A DNA stretch of 64,000 nucleotides from Labia minor (Eukaryota; Arthropoda; Insecta; Dermaptera; Spongiphoridae). The stretch is taken from NCBI GenBank assembly GCA_963082975.1, contig OY720344.1, forward strand, positions 33,038,033-33,102,032. The letters are read 5' to 3'. Of the stretch, positions 1 through 11,900 are shown piece by piece. Position 1 is the first letter of the stretch, and every line of letters begins with the position of its first letter. A program made the translations under genes and the position numbers. The notes beneath the pieces were generated by a model. It saw only the letters and a list, made by a program, of their open reading frames with translations, was not told the origin of the DNA and did no database searches.

Positions 1-601
1 CAAAAGTAGTAAAGAAGACAGGGGATTTAACGATATAACTCGGTAAAAACTGTCTAATTGTCTTTTATAATAAATTGTATTTATATTTTATATATTCTTA
101 CATTAACTGATGGTTCTGAGGAATAGTTGGGGGGTTCAGATCATTTGTTTAGGTATTTATTAAAATTGATTCTTTCATTAATTTCATATCAAGGACTTCT
201 TATTTTATTTTAAAAAGAACAGTGATGATTATACCAAAATTGATTATTTATATACAAAGATTTGGATATATTTAATTAACTTAAAATTTAATATAGATAC
301 ATTTTGAAATCATTTTTAAAAATATTTAAATCAAAAATTGATGAGACGATTGGATAACCGTCCTTAAAACATTTGGTAAGAAGTGATGCTTTTAATTAAT
401 TAGTAATTATTGAAATTAACAAATTAATAGAATTCATCTGTTTACTAACATTTTCTTAACTATGAATAGAAAATTTATTTATTTTTTTATTTTAATAATA
501 ATTTAAATTCATATAATATGTATATTTATATGAATAAAAATTATTTAGATCTATCTACTACACTCCAAAGTATTTAGTTACAACTACCACATCCTTCATC
601 C
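1..601. other. AT-rich intergenic DNA
   Basis: I see no ORF, RNA gene or structured repeat. Short homopolymer and AT runs only. Confidence 0.6.
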
Positions 602-1027
602 CAGAGCCGTCCTAAGATTTTCGGCGCCCGTGGGCTTCTAAAATTTTGCGCCCCTTTTCATAAGAAATTTTCTAATAAATTCATGTAAAATAAAATCTTC
701 TTCAATAAAATTTGAAACAGTGTCATTTGTGTGGAAAATGTTATATGTCAACATTTTCAAACTACACAATTATCGCTGCTGTTAGGATTCTTATTAAAAT
801 TAATTATTCAATGCTTATACGGATATAATGAATAAGAAAAATAGATATGTATTTTGAATGTGCATGATTAAAATCTTTGAAGTGATGTCACTCCGGGTTG
901 GAGGTTACTATAAAACTACTATTTAACACAATAAGAAAAAATATATAAACCAATAAAAAATGCCGCCCCCAGAAGGATTGCGCCCTAGGGCTATAGCCCA
1001 ATTAGCCCTGTGCTTAGGGCGGCCCTG
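602..1027. mobile_element. hAT-like MITE (non-autonomous)
   Basis: The left end reads CAGAGCCGTCCTAAG and the right end, read inward on the other strand, CAGGGCCGCCCTAAG. These are imperfect terminal inverted repeats of the hAT type. The flanks are CTTCATCC (594-601) and ATTCATCC (1028-1035), an 8-bp target duplication matching at 7 of 8 bases, as expected for hAT. The ends are GC-rich and the interior AT-rich. There is no transposase ORF, so the element would depend on a transposase supplied from elsewhere. Confidence 0.8.
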
Positions 1028-2330
1028 ATTCATCCACTCCTAACCTGAACCACTTCTTTACAATGTTAATTCTGTTTTAATTTTTTTGGATGTAGTTTTA
1101 AAATTTTATTATTATTTTTCACATTGCAGTTTTGTCCTTAGCACTGAGCCTTTTCTAATTATTTTTTTTTATTTTATATATTAAATATAATTGCACAATA
1201 TTGGGTGGATTACAGTAACAAATATCTAATAAAGCGTAATAATTCATAACAATTTTTATTTTAGTAAAATAAAAATAATCGGATTATAGAATCATTTAAT
1301 ATATAAATAATATACGTATGAATTTACTATTTACAATTTTAAATATGTATAGTTAAATATATATATATATATACATTCTATTTATAAGAAACTTTAAATA
1401 ATATTTTATATATTTAATTCTTTAGTTTTATTCATTTTGAATTATTTTATGAATTTTTCGGATTCACCATTTTTTTATAAAAGCGAAATTATACGTATTT
1501 ACTTTTCCTGAATATTTTATAAAATTCATTAAAATAGATGAGAAAATACTTTTAAAATTTTGAGGAGAGATTTTTAAAATTTCTTTCTGAATATCAATTG
1601 AATAAACATATTTCTAATTAGAAGTTATAATCCCGAATGAGTAATTTATTTCTTCATTCAACTTTTCTAGGTATATAGGTATAAATATCCAAAGATTAAT
1701 TTAAAAAATGCTGAATTGGAATTAATAATTTTATATAACTTTCTTAGTAGTATTTTAAGAAGTGAGCTTTTTGAAATATTTAACAAACATAATAAAATAT
1801 TATTTTAAAAATTTAATAAGAATAAAGTCTATTCTGTGTTAAGTTTAGTGTAGACAATTGGAAAGTAGTTTAGATATATATTTTAATATAATTTTGGTGA
1901 TATTCAAATAGTTAGAGAGCCAAAATGAAAGTACAATTGTATAAATCTATATTTATCTAGCACAATAGATTAATGTGTTAATTTATCTAGTTTATATCAC
2001 TTGCATTTATTAAATCATTAATGAAAGAAAAAATATTTCTATAACATCCCCCATGAATTTGATGTATAGGATTATACATCAGATTCATGAGATGAATTTC
2101 ATTCAAGGGATTAAATTTCCCGACGACAATCGCATAAAACTTTTTTAAAATTGAATATTTTATATTCCATTTGACATTATTTTTATTTACTTTTCTTTCC
2201 ATTTTATAATTAAATTTATATAAATGTATATTAAAACTAGAAGATACTTTAATAGGTTATTTATTGTTTGTAATTGATGAGATATAAAATTAATTATGAT
2301 TAACTTAAGAAAAATTAACATAAGGTTGCG
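1028..2330. other. AT-rich intergenic DNA upstream of the candidate promoter
   Basis: No gene is supported. It holds one dispersed-repeat copy (about 1185-1275) and a short AT microsatellite near 1355. A pyrimidine tract with TTTCTAG|GTATAT occurs near 1670 but lies upstream of the candidate first exon. Confidence 0.5.
1185..1275. repeat. Dispersed repeat copy, pair of 17400-17495
   Basis: Both places share an AATATAATTGCA..ATATTG.GTGGATTAC core followed by a TAATAAA..GTAAT stretch with moderate divergence. The family is not recognised and no terminal structure is visible. Confidence 0.5.
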
Positions 2331-2339
2331 CGATTGGAA

Positions 2340-2417
2340 AGAGGTCATCGTGACGTGTTCGGGCGGCGACAGTGACGTCACGCACTACTGACGGCCATTT
2401 TGAAATCGGCCGAGCTC
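2340..2417 (+). promoter_or_regulatory. Candidate core promoter with CRE and YY1/PHO-like site
   Basis: A CG-rich patch stands out in AT-rich surroundings. It has a CRE half-site TGACGTG (2351-2357), the full palindromic CRE TGACGTCA (2373-2380), and GGCCATTTTG around 2393-2402, which resembles a YY1/Pleiohomeotic site. An arthropod initiator TCAGT (2416-2420) would put +1 at A2418. Bases at +28 to +33 (2445-2450) match the downstream promoter element consensus at 4 of the 5 core positions. There is no TATA box at the usual spacing. The promoter call is inferred from motifs only. Confidence 0.55.
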
Positions 2418-2546
2418 AGTCGCTTTGCAGCCGTGCTCCGGGAAACATCGAAGCAACATCAATCAGCTGCTGAGGCTCATTTCCTTCCATCAAGGGATTT
2501 GCGGATAAAACCGTCTAATCCATATTCAATGTGTATGGCTGAAGTG
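2418..2546 (+). other. PRL-1: Candidate non-coding first exon, probably of PRL-1
   Basis: This GC-richer 129-nt stretch follows a TCAGT initiator and ends at a strong donor, GTG|GTAAGT (donor at 2547). Its only ATGs are at 2529 and 2535, in the same frame and open to the donor. The earlier in-frame start at 2400 is a TTG. Joined to the acceptor at 53856, the ATG frame gives a 31-codon upstream ORF ending at TAA 53932-53934, before the PRL-1 start. The exon is therefore most simply 5' UTR. No other gene with a matching acceptor was found on this strand. The link to PRL-1 is inferred from position and splice signals; transcript data would settle it. Confidence 0.5.
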
Positions 2547-4724
2547 GTAAGTAAAAACACTAATCATATACAATATTCTATTAAAAAAAAAATTACACGA
2601 ATTTTTTCAAAATTATTTTAATTAACAAAAATGCATATATAGGAAATGTTGGTGAGTTATAGTTTAAATTAAATTAAGTGGGAAAATAAAAAATAAACGA
2701 ATTAAGAAAATAATTATAATCCAGAAAAAAGGATGTATTACATAACATGAAATTTCTTAGAACTGCACAGATACCTTTTATTTATGAATGTTTTTCAATG
2801 AAATCCATTAGCAACATTTTCTATTTTTAGTTAGTTTGTTAAATAGGCCTTGAACTGATTCTTCCTATATATAACAATAATATTTTTTTTCCAAATGCAA
2901 CAGTGTTCAAATTTCTTTCCTACCTTCATGTAAGCTCAAGGCCTTTTTTTCTGTTAGGAGTATTGTCAGACAAGAATCCGACAACGCCCTCCTTCAATTA
3001 GGTTTAATTAAAAAATTACTATATTTAGATATTATTTTAATTTATATTCTTAATTGAGCGCCTTTTTTTTATCTCATTTTTAAAAATTTATTATTATTTG
3101 CAATAGCTGATTAATAGTATATATTATAGTTATATTTTCTTATCTTTGTTCTACATTTATTTATTTCAATGTTATTTATTAGTGAATAGTAAAACAAAAA
3201 TATTAGTTAGTAGTTGTTATTTAAAAGAATATTAGATTAGTATACTAAAAATACAAAATAAATAAGTTAGGATTGAAGAGTGATATTTCCAATTCTATTT
3301 CTGACATTTGGAATGCCGTTAAGTTCGAGACACATTTTTAGCGTGGTTTTCACCCCTCGCATCTGTCTAGTCGACGCCCCTAAAAACCCACCCTCATCTC
3401 TACAACGGTCCAAATCACATTCAAAATCACATGGAGGTTATTTTATTTTTCTAAAATTTTTTTCAGACAATTCTGAATCCAATAAAAATACATCTGTTTT
3501 GTTTTATTTTTTATTTTGTTTTGTTTTTTTTTTAATTTCAATGCATTTCCTACCATCAATTCAAGATTCTTTTTAAACAAAAGATTTACTCGATTCAAAG
3601 CCGGGAGCGCTTCCCTGTCATGAGAGGAAATGTTTCAGAAATACAAACCACCTTCAAACAATTGAGACCACTCAGAAAGTTTCTCAATACACAATATATG
3701 TACATGTATTCTAAAATCTCATCAATTCTTTAATAAAACCTTAATATTGAATATTTAATTTTTTTTAATTTTCAATGAACATTACTGGTTTTAAATCCTC
3801 ATTTATTTATTTATTTTTGTTCGAGAAACTAAATTTTAGTCATTATTTTCGAATGAATGATTTCAAACTTTGTTTAGTATAATTTATTATCTATATAACT
3901 TAAACATACTAAAAATATTCAATATATACTTAAATAAAATTTAAAAAAAATGAAAAATATATAAGTTCATCCAAATTAGTAAACAATTCAAATAACAGTT
4001 TAAATTTGACTGATAATTTATCTTATTTACACATGTATATTAGTGCAATTATACTTTACTGTGAATTAAATACAAATATATTTTGTCATTTATTTAGTGA
4101 TGATGGTAACAAATTTCTTAAAAATAATTCTTTCTTTTTTTTTAATTCTTTTAACAATTTATTTAATTACCTAAATTTTCTTTCTTTCAATTTATTTTCA
4201 ATCACAAAATTAATCTATTTGATACTTTGTATTATATATCACATTATTTCATATATAATAAAGATAACTATTATTTAAATATGCATATATTTAATACTTA
4301 GACATTTTAAATTTTTTCTTATTTATATTAACCAATTGAAATAAATTAATTTTTTGAATGGTGAATTTCTATATTAATTCATTTTACATTTATCAATTCT
4401 TATTAAATTATACTTATTTCATGAATTCTTTATAAATTAAAAATAATAAATTTATAGTAGTTATTCAATGTTATTTTATAGAAATGAAATTATAAAAGGT
4501 TTACAAAAAAATTAAATTTAACAAAAATTAACGTTTCAAATTAGATTCTACCTAATTTTATTCTTGAATTTCAACTGAATAAGAATTTTAAGCTTAAAAT
4601 TATTTATTTCTCACCATAAAAACTTTATTATAAAGATGGTCCCCTACATAACTATATTTATTTTTAAATTATATAGTTTCTATATACCTAAATTTTTGAA
4701 GTTGCTGGATTTATTTTTAAGTTC

Positions 4725-5000
4725 CATTTGTCAGTTGTCCGTTACCTACGTCAATTTGTTTTCCCCTCTTTTTACCTGCCTCGCGCATTTCTTGAACCCA
4801 CCAACGCACTACACGTGGAGTCGTCTCCAGAAGACATTGACCCCAGTGAAGATCCCTTTTTCCTTTTTCAAAGCTTTACAACGGGTAGAGAGCCAACACG
4901 AAGGGTGATCGCGCCCTTCTCAGATGTTGCAGTTGGACTGAAATCCCAACCCTCGTTGCTGATTTCCTACCTAATGGCTCTTCTGACCTCAGCACGAAAG
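4725..5000. other. GC-richer island in intron, function unknown
   Basis: It is markedly richer in GC than its flanks and contains the E-box CACGTG near 4811. An ORF of about 140 codons crosses it on the + strand but resembles no family I know and does not continue as an exon. It could be an enhancer, an undetected exon or part of an unrecognised repeat. Confidence 0.3.
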
Positions 5001-6184
5001 GCCAACAGGCAAAAATATCACAATGCAATCCTCTTTTTAATACACGTACAATATAATTTCATTCAACATTTCCAATACAATAACCAACCTAGAAAAATAT
5101 CACCTTTCTTTTTGATATTAAATCACCTGGTTTTTTTTTTAAAGAGATAAACAACCTACATTATTCTCTTTTTTTAACTTTTTCAAATTTATCCTTTCAG
5201 TTTAATTCACACTCTCTAATCTTATCTTATATTGTATTCTTGTAACATTTTCGTTTCTTATATTAAAATAAATTTTAACGATATAAAAATTATATAATTT
5301 TTTATCACAAAAAAATTATTCTTTCAAATAAAAATAATAAGATTCATTTGAATATTAGGATAAGCATCTCCTTCACAGACATAAAGACATGAATATTACG
5401 TTTAAAACAAATCATGAATAAGAAATTCAATAAATAAACTCATTAACTAATTTTTTATTAATGAGTTAAATTATAATCAAGTGATAAGAAAATTGAAAAA
5501 ATGGAATGTAAAAATTTATAAAAATATTTTTATTTGAAACATGAATGAATGGATTATACTCATAACAAATTAAAAGAATATCTAAATATTCTTATTTAAA
5601 ATATACAAAATGTTTTTAATGATTATCTGAATAATTTAGAAACGCTTGAAATATATATTATTATTCGCGGGCGTGCATTTAGATATATATATATATATGT
5701 ATATTAATAAATTGCGCCATATTATATTCTATTCTATTTGTAATTGACCTGTCTGATATTACCCATTGGTGGGTTCAATGCTTTCACCATTTCAATTTCA
5801 TATTTAACATGTTCATTTCATATCGATTTGACAAAGGTGATTTTTAAGTGTTATACAATTTCTCACATAAATTAAATTCATGTTAAAGAATTTAATCAAC
5901 ATAAATGAATAAAATAAAATTCAATCCAATAAAAAATAAATATATATATTTATGGATTTTACTAATTTATATAAGAATTATGCTTCCTTCACCAATCTGC
6001 AAAAAATTATAATGTCGATTTAATTCTTTTATTAATGAAATCTATAAATATAGATTGGACATAGAAGAATCTTTTTATCACTTGTTGATCTCATCTATTC
6101 TTTTTGAACTAGTTTTATATAATACATTTAAATGTGAACTCCTCATTTCCAATCACACTTAAAAACTATAATAGATATGGCCTT

Positions 6185-6450
6185 GGCTTGCGTTTCAGTT
6201 AAAAGTTGCCCTACTATTTAATCCTTAGGCATTTTTGACCTGGAGAGACAAAGCTATGGCCCTCGTGAGAGGAAGTCCCGACCGTCTAGACGTCTCGCGC
6301 CCTTGCCGAGGCCTCTTACTTTCCGGATTTCTTGATTTCATCTAGACTGGCCCTGAACTCGAAATCTCCCCTAATACGATCATTCACATGCGCTTCAGTC
6401 CCAACTTTTTCTTTTTCGATAATCCTAAAATTGTATTTGGCCCCATTTTC
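6185..6450. other. GC-richer island in intron, function unknown
   Basis: CG-containing sequence (CTCGCGCCCTTGCCGAGG around 6293) interrupts the AT-rich intron. No long ORF or terminal repeats are seen. A regulatory element is possible. Confidence 0.3.
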
Positions 6451-6571
6451 CTATTTCAAAATAGAAAAAAATCAATATGATGAATAGTTTTTATTTTATA
6501 AGAAAATTATTTTTTTAGAAGAATAGAACAGAAGAAACACCTAATCTATTAAAAAAGAAATTGAGAAATGA

Positions 6572-6987
6572 TCTGTGGCCAGGCACAAAACCGACCGATG
6601 ATTTGAACTAAATTAATTTCAAAACAACATTATATAAAGTACCAAAAAAAAAATATTTTTAAAACTTGAATTAAATGACTAAATTTTAGGTTATTTTTAG
6701 TTTGATTACTACTATATTTTAAGTGAAAAATTTCCAACACAATGAATATAAAATTAATTAATTACTTTGGAAACTACCCTTACAGTTTCCAGATACACTA
6801 AAAGTTGATGAATTCATGCTACTGATGCATTAAGTAAATATATCAAGCCGTTCAAGCTATACACGTCTATACTAGAATACTTTTTTCAGTTAATAAAATG
6901 CATAATTCGTGGAGATATGTAAAAATCTCCACAAGTGAAATTTGGTGTGAAAACAATACCTTCCCTTCCTATCGTCGGTCGGTAAAA
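6572..6987 (+). repeat. Family B short element, diverged copy
   Basis: It starts with CTGTGGCCAGG and CCGACCGATG and ends with TATCGTCGGTCGGTAAA, as in the better-preserved copies at 18650-19277 and 51182-51815. The middle is shortened and more diverged. No coding capacity. Confidence 0.75.
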
Positions 6988-7555
6988 AATAAAATATATT
7001 CAAATTTTTAAATACATATATTTTATAATGATGATAAATATCTATTATATTTAATTTAAAATATTTATAGAATTTCTGTTTTTTTAAATAATTTAGTCGT
7101 TTTAAAAACTGAAAACAATATAATATTCAATAAATTCCATATAAAGATAAATATTCCAATATATATAATTGTATTCATTATTCTAAGTTATCAATGTGAG
7201 TTAAAATTTAAAAGATATATAAAATTTATAAATATTTCTTTAAGAACAAATGACTTTCTTATTGTCTCACAAAAGCTATCAAACTCTTTTTTTTGTTCGT
7301 TCGAATCATTGAAAATTAAAATTGTTTGTGCAAGGTAAAGTTACATTGATTTAAATTAATTGGAGATACAATTACATTGTTTAAACAGAGGACAATGGAG
7401 AAATAACTATTGTAGGTTAAACAATTCAGCGCAAGAGTTAGATAGGTGTGGACCCGATAAATAATTTAATAAATTGCAAACCGTAATCTCATTTCACAGA
7501 AATTTGTATTTTAACACGTTGACGTAAATGACGTCTATAGCCGTCCATCGCGCGA

Positions 7556-7917
7556 AGATGTAGATGCAAATGACGTCTATCGCCGTCTTATATTGCATTT
7601 ATTATAAATTGATGTATATGAATCAAATATTAATTTTAATTAATTTTTTTTTAATATATCATATGTCATAGAATTACTGACAAAGTATTCAAAATAAAAG
7701 AATAATTAATTAATTTTATTTCAATAATTATAAAAGTAGATGTAGATGCAAATGACGTCTATCGCCGTCTTATATTACATTTATTATAAATTGATTTATA
7801 TGAATCAAATATTAATTTTAATTAATTTTTTTTTAATATATCATATGTCATAGAATTACTGACAAAGTATTCAAAATAAAAGAATAATTAATTAATTTTA
7901 TTTCAATAATTATAAAA
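7556..7917. repeat. 182-bp tandem duplication inside the piggyBac left end
   Basis: Two nearly identical units start at 7556 and 7738. Each begins AGATGTAGATGCAAATGACG and ends in an ATAATTATAAAA-type stretch. Few mismatches separate them (for example TTGCATTT against TTACATTT), so the duplication is young. It repeats one TGACGTCTATCGCCGTC subterminal motif. Confidence 0.9.
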
Positions 7918-8080
7918 TAAATGTTAGTAGAATATATAGTGAACATTTTAATAATTTTATTTCATTCTCTCTTCAAATGCGGTTTGAGGATTGATAATTA
8001 TTTTCCACAGGTTTGATTATAATAGCAACAAATTTAAAATTTACAGTTTTTTTTCTGTGCCTGTTATTTTTGTTGCCCTA

Positions 8081-9784
8081 ATGAGTCATCGCGTATGGAA
8101 AAATTTGAAGATGGAAGATTTAAATAAATCTAGTTATCAATTATCTTCTTCGGATAGTGAATCAACTGAAGAAAGTGATATTTTTGTTCGTGCTCGTCGA
8201 AAAGCGATTCCTTTAGTTTCAGATAGTGATTCCGAAAACATTTTACCACATACCACAAATAACGAAACTGAGTGGTTCAAAAATTCAGCCAAGATTAGAG
8301 AATTCCACTTTGATAAAAATGAATCCGGTGTAAAAATTGAAGTTGATATTAACTCAAAACCTCGGGATATATTCAACCAACTCTGGACCCAAAATGTTAT
8401 CCAGACAATTGTTAATGCATCAAATAATTATGGCAAAAATTTATATGAAGGTAGCCATATTGCAACTAGAAAATCATCTACATCTAGATTCAACGAAATT
8501 AACGAAGAAGAATTGATGAAGTTTTTGGGACTATGTTTGCTGCAAGCTCAAAATAGAGCACCGTCTATACGGCATTTATTTAGTAATGATGTATTATATT
8601 TCTCACCTATATTTCAACATACCATGACAGGGCGTCGTTTTCAACAATTGATACGTTGTATCAATGGACACTATGGAAACAATGAAGTTGATTATTCCGA
8701 AAAGTTACATAAAATACTACCTATTCTTAACCCGATACTATACAATTTCCAGAGAGCATTTTCACCTAAAAAAGAAATTTCTCTCGATGAATCTCTTTTA
8801 TTGTTCCGAGGTCGACTAAGCTTTCGACAATATATAAAAGGAAAGAAAGCAAAATATGGAATAAAATTTTATGAATTAACCAGTAGCGATGGTTATGTTT
8901 TAAATATTGAAATTTATCAAGGAAAAACTGGTCAGTCAGGGAAATTTTCAAAAATAAATGATCTTGTTTTAAGATTATTGAAGCCCTATTTAGATAAAGG
9001 ACATCATTTGTTTATGGATAATTTTTATAACAACATTGAATTGTCTAAGGAACTATTGAAACATAAAACTCACACTACAGGAATGCTTCGACCTAACAGA
9101 AAAGGTAATCCGATTGAAGTTACGGCAAAAAAACTAAGAAAAGGAGAACATATATGGCGTAGAAAAGGAGAGGTTTATATTTCTAAATGGCGAGATAACC
9201 GCGAAGTATTGTCTATAAGTACAAGTCACCACCCACAAATCATCGAAGTAACAAATAAACATGGACAATTGAAAATGAAGCCAAATGATATAGCTGATTA
9301 TAATCGATACATGTCAGGTATAGATAGAAGTGATCAAATGATTTCATATTATTCATCACCAAGAAAAACTATAAGATGGTATAAAAAAGTAATTTTCCAT
9401 ATTTTGGACCTATGTGTTTGGAATTCTTTTTACATATATCAACAATTTCATAAGAAAACAAAATTTCTACATTTCAGAGATTTGCTAATAAGATCTCTAA
9501 TTCAATTGCCTAATGATATTTCAACTGGTAAAAATTTAATGTTAGCAAAATCAATATGTGGTCGCCCAAAAACAATTGCAAGTGCTTCACCTTCGTTTGA
9601 TCGTATTCAACATTTTATAGAAAAAATCCCTAATCTAGAAAATTCAAAGCGCAAAAAAGTGTATCGCCGTTGTCGGAAATGTGCATCTAATAATATTCGA
9701 AAGGAAACTTGCTATAGATGCAAAACATGCCCGGAAAAACCACCCATTTGTCCAGAATGCTTTGAGTCTTTTCATACAAGTTAA
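8081..9784 (+). CDS. piggyBac-type DDD transposase
   Basis: This is a cut-and-paste transposase of the piggyBac family (DDE_Tnp_1_7), acting on the TTAA-flanked ends of its own element. I start it at ATG 8081, giving 567 aa; the frame is open upstream to a TTG at 7991, and a second ATG lies at 8111. The N-terminus is acidic and serine-rich (SSSDSEST). Catalytic aspartates are visible in the contexts LDES (about D236), FMDNFYN (D313) and SGIDRSDQ (D415/D418). The C-terminus is a cysteine-rich zinc-binding domain (CRKC, CYRCKTC, CPEC) typical of the family. Length fits known active members and no stop or frameshift is present. An acceptor-like TTTTCCACAG ends at 8010, so a 5'-UTR intron is possible. 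Confidence 0.93.
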   Translation: MSHRVWKNLKMEDLNKSSYQLSSSDSESTEESDIFVRARRKAIPLVSDSDSENILPHTTNNETEWFKNSAKIREFHFDKNESGVKIEVDINSKPRDIFNQLWTQNVIQTIVNASNNYGKNLYEGSHIATRKSSTSRFNEINEEELMKFLGLCLLQAQNRAPSIRHLFSNDVLYFSPIFQHTMTGRRFQQLIRCINGHYGNNEVDYSEKLHKILPILNPILYNFQRAFSPKKEISLDESLLLFRGRLSFRQYIKGKKAKYGIKFYELTSSDGYVLNIEIYQGKTGQSGKFSKINDLVLRLLKPYLDKGHHLFMDNFYNNIELSKELLKHKTHTTGMLRPNRKGNPIEVTAKKLRKGEHIWRRKGEVYISKWRDNREVLSISTSHHPQIIEVTNKHGQLKMKPNDIADYNRYMSGIDRSDQMISYYSSPRKTIRWYKKVIFHILDLCVWNSFYIYQQFHKKTKFLHFRDLLIRSLIQLPNDISTGKNLMLAKSICGRPKTIASASPSFDRIQHFIEKIPNLENSKRKKVYRRCRKCASNNIRKETCYRCKTCPEKPPICPECFESFHTS

Positions 9785-11629
9785 ATTGTCTAATTATATT
9801 ATATTCCAAATAAAATTTTATGTTAATTAAAATATATGTTGTTTTTTGTTGAAAATTATTTAAGAAATTAGTTTTAAACCTATATAGATGAATTTCAAAT
9901 TTGGTGGACGTCAATGGAAGTCATTTGTTTTTCAGAGCTTCGTGTCTTTTGATGGACAAATGACGGCCATTGACGTCCATCATATTTTTTAGAATATTAG
10001 CTAAAAAATAATATAATCTGATTTTGTGAATGTGATATCTCAATAAAAATCGCCCAAACTAACGAATTATGAAATAAAACAAATTGTGCTTTTCACGATA
10101 CTTTCAAATATAAAAATGAGCGTCAACGTGTTAAAGGAGGTATTAAAATATTTAAACATTTATAAGTTTTTTTTTTTCAAAATTTAATTTAAATAAAGTT
10201 TAGGAGTTAGATTATAATCAATTATCTCTTACTTTAAAAAAATGAAAGCTATGTTTTGTCTTGAACACATTATTATGTAATAAACATTTTCCTATTAAAA
10301 CTTTTTTAATTTCTATAATGTACTTATATATATAGCAACAAAAATTATCCAGAGAATATAATATTGTTTAGAACTCCATTATTGTAAAATATTTAAAAGG
10401 GTAGTTATGAGCGAATTATATACAAACCAAAATAAAAGAGATTGGGCTAATATTGGAAAAAGACAATTTTAATATAACTTAATATATAATATTTATAAAT
10501 TATTTATTTATTTTTTTTTATTGGTTTCCGATTCAATGAATTTAGCAATTATTTTCTCATTGGTGATGAAGTCCTGTTAATCTAGTTTGATTTCTATGAA
10601 ACGTATTTGTTTTCTAATTTCTAGAAAAAAAAACTATTTCTATTCCATATTGTTCAAAGTTATCAGTTATTTTGTGAATAAATCTAAGACCAAATGACAC
10701 ATAGGACATTTCAGGTTAAATTTATTCGATCCAGGTTTTCTATATACATCCAATGATTCATCGCTTTAGTTTTCTAATATCTCAATATTTTATTTTATTT
10801 TTTAATAAAATTGAATATGTATATATAGAAATTAAAGTGATTATTTTTCTAAATATATTTTTTTTGACTTATTTCTTTTTAAAATAACTGAAAATCCTAT
10901 TTATCTTTAGAATAGCAAAATTTAGCTGAACTTTCTAATATATTTTACTTTTAGTTTTTTTGTTTAATTTTAAATTGTTACACTTTAATAGTTACTAATA
11001 ATAGAAATTCATTAAAATAATTTAGTTTAAATTTCAGTCATCATTAACTTAAAATTAAGCTAAAAATAAAGTTGCATTGCTCATAAAAATAAAAAAGTTG
11101 AACATAAGCCAACAGAAATGTGCATCCACTCTCTGCATAAATGGATTCTAACCCAGCCAACATTTTAATAGGACATGAATGTTAAAAGAAAATCAAAAAA
11201 AGAGGTTTAATTAGTCTTAGGATCGAAATGTTTTAATTTGAACTCAAAAAATCTTAATTATTTCTATTTTCATTCCAATCTCAAATTCCAAATTTTGAGC
11301 CGATCATGCTTTAACATTAATAAATGAATATTTTTCTTTGATTTGAGATTTTCTGGTTTTGGTAATTTTTGATTATGTCTAATTTTATTTTGTCCAGCTA
11401 GACAATTTGACTATTAGGTTCTTCAATCAAATTATATAAAATTCAATAAATTGTCTTATTTTGTATAATTTTTTTTAGTAAATTGGTAAGAACCGTTCTG
11501 AATAGTCGACACTATATTTTCCATTTATTTTGTACTAATTTATTATAGTTATTTTTAGTTTGTTCTATTTTTGTATCTAAAATTGTTCCAATCTTGGATT
11601 GAAGATGTCATAGAAGACTAACTGGTAGT

Positions 11630-11900
11630 TGGGTGTGTATGATGATGGATTTGTGTATGTGTGTGTCAGAGCCCGAGGGTGAATGGCTTGTTGTAGGACT
11701 GGTGGTTGGTTGGTTGATTGTCTGCCCTTCTGTCGGCTTTCGGCCATTCGGGTTGAGGGTCGGCCTAAGCCCCAAGGCCAGATGATCGTTGACCCGGCTG
11801 CTCCCAGACGCCTCTATCGCTCTCTTTCGCTGTGCTTTCCCGTCTCTTACAACAGCCCCCTTCGAATATACATCCTTTTACCCATCTATCCATCCTAGAT
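11630..11900. other. GC-richer island in intron, function unknown
   Basis: It holds GT-rich and then GC-rich unique-looking sequence with several CpGs, ending in a pyrimidine-rich stretch. A short ORF crosses it but resembles no known family. It may be regulatory. Confidence 0.3.

Larger units (their letters stand above)
7511..10134 (+). mobile_element. piggyBac transposon, apparently complete
   Basis: The element lies between two TTAA sites (7511-7514 and 10131-10134), the diagnostic piggyBac target duplication. Its ends are a perfect 10-bp inverted repeat, CACGTTGACG on the left and CGTCAACGTG on the right. Length between the TTAAs is 2616 bp. Both ends carry several subterminal TGACGTC / GACGTCA-type motifs, which may be transposase-binding sites. 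A 182-bp tandem duplication (7556-7917) lies in the left end. One uninterrupted transposase ORF fills the centre, so the copy may be recent and even active. Confidence 0.93.

Noticed and set aside
1640..1680. Ratchet-like TTTTCTAG|GTATAT
   Set aside because: It lies upstream of the candidate first exon and the donor is weak.
2400..2621. A 73-codon frame over the first exon
   Set aside because: It opens with TTG, continues through a strong donor and shows no family similarity; the ATGs are better read as an upstream ORF.
4728..5150. A 140-codon + strand ORF
   Set aside because: No recognisable domain, no splice-site support, and it trails into AT-rich sequence.
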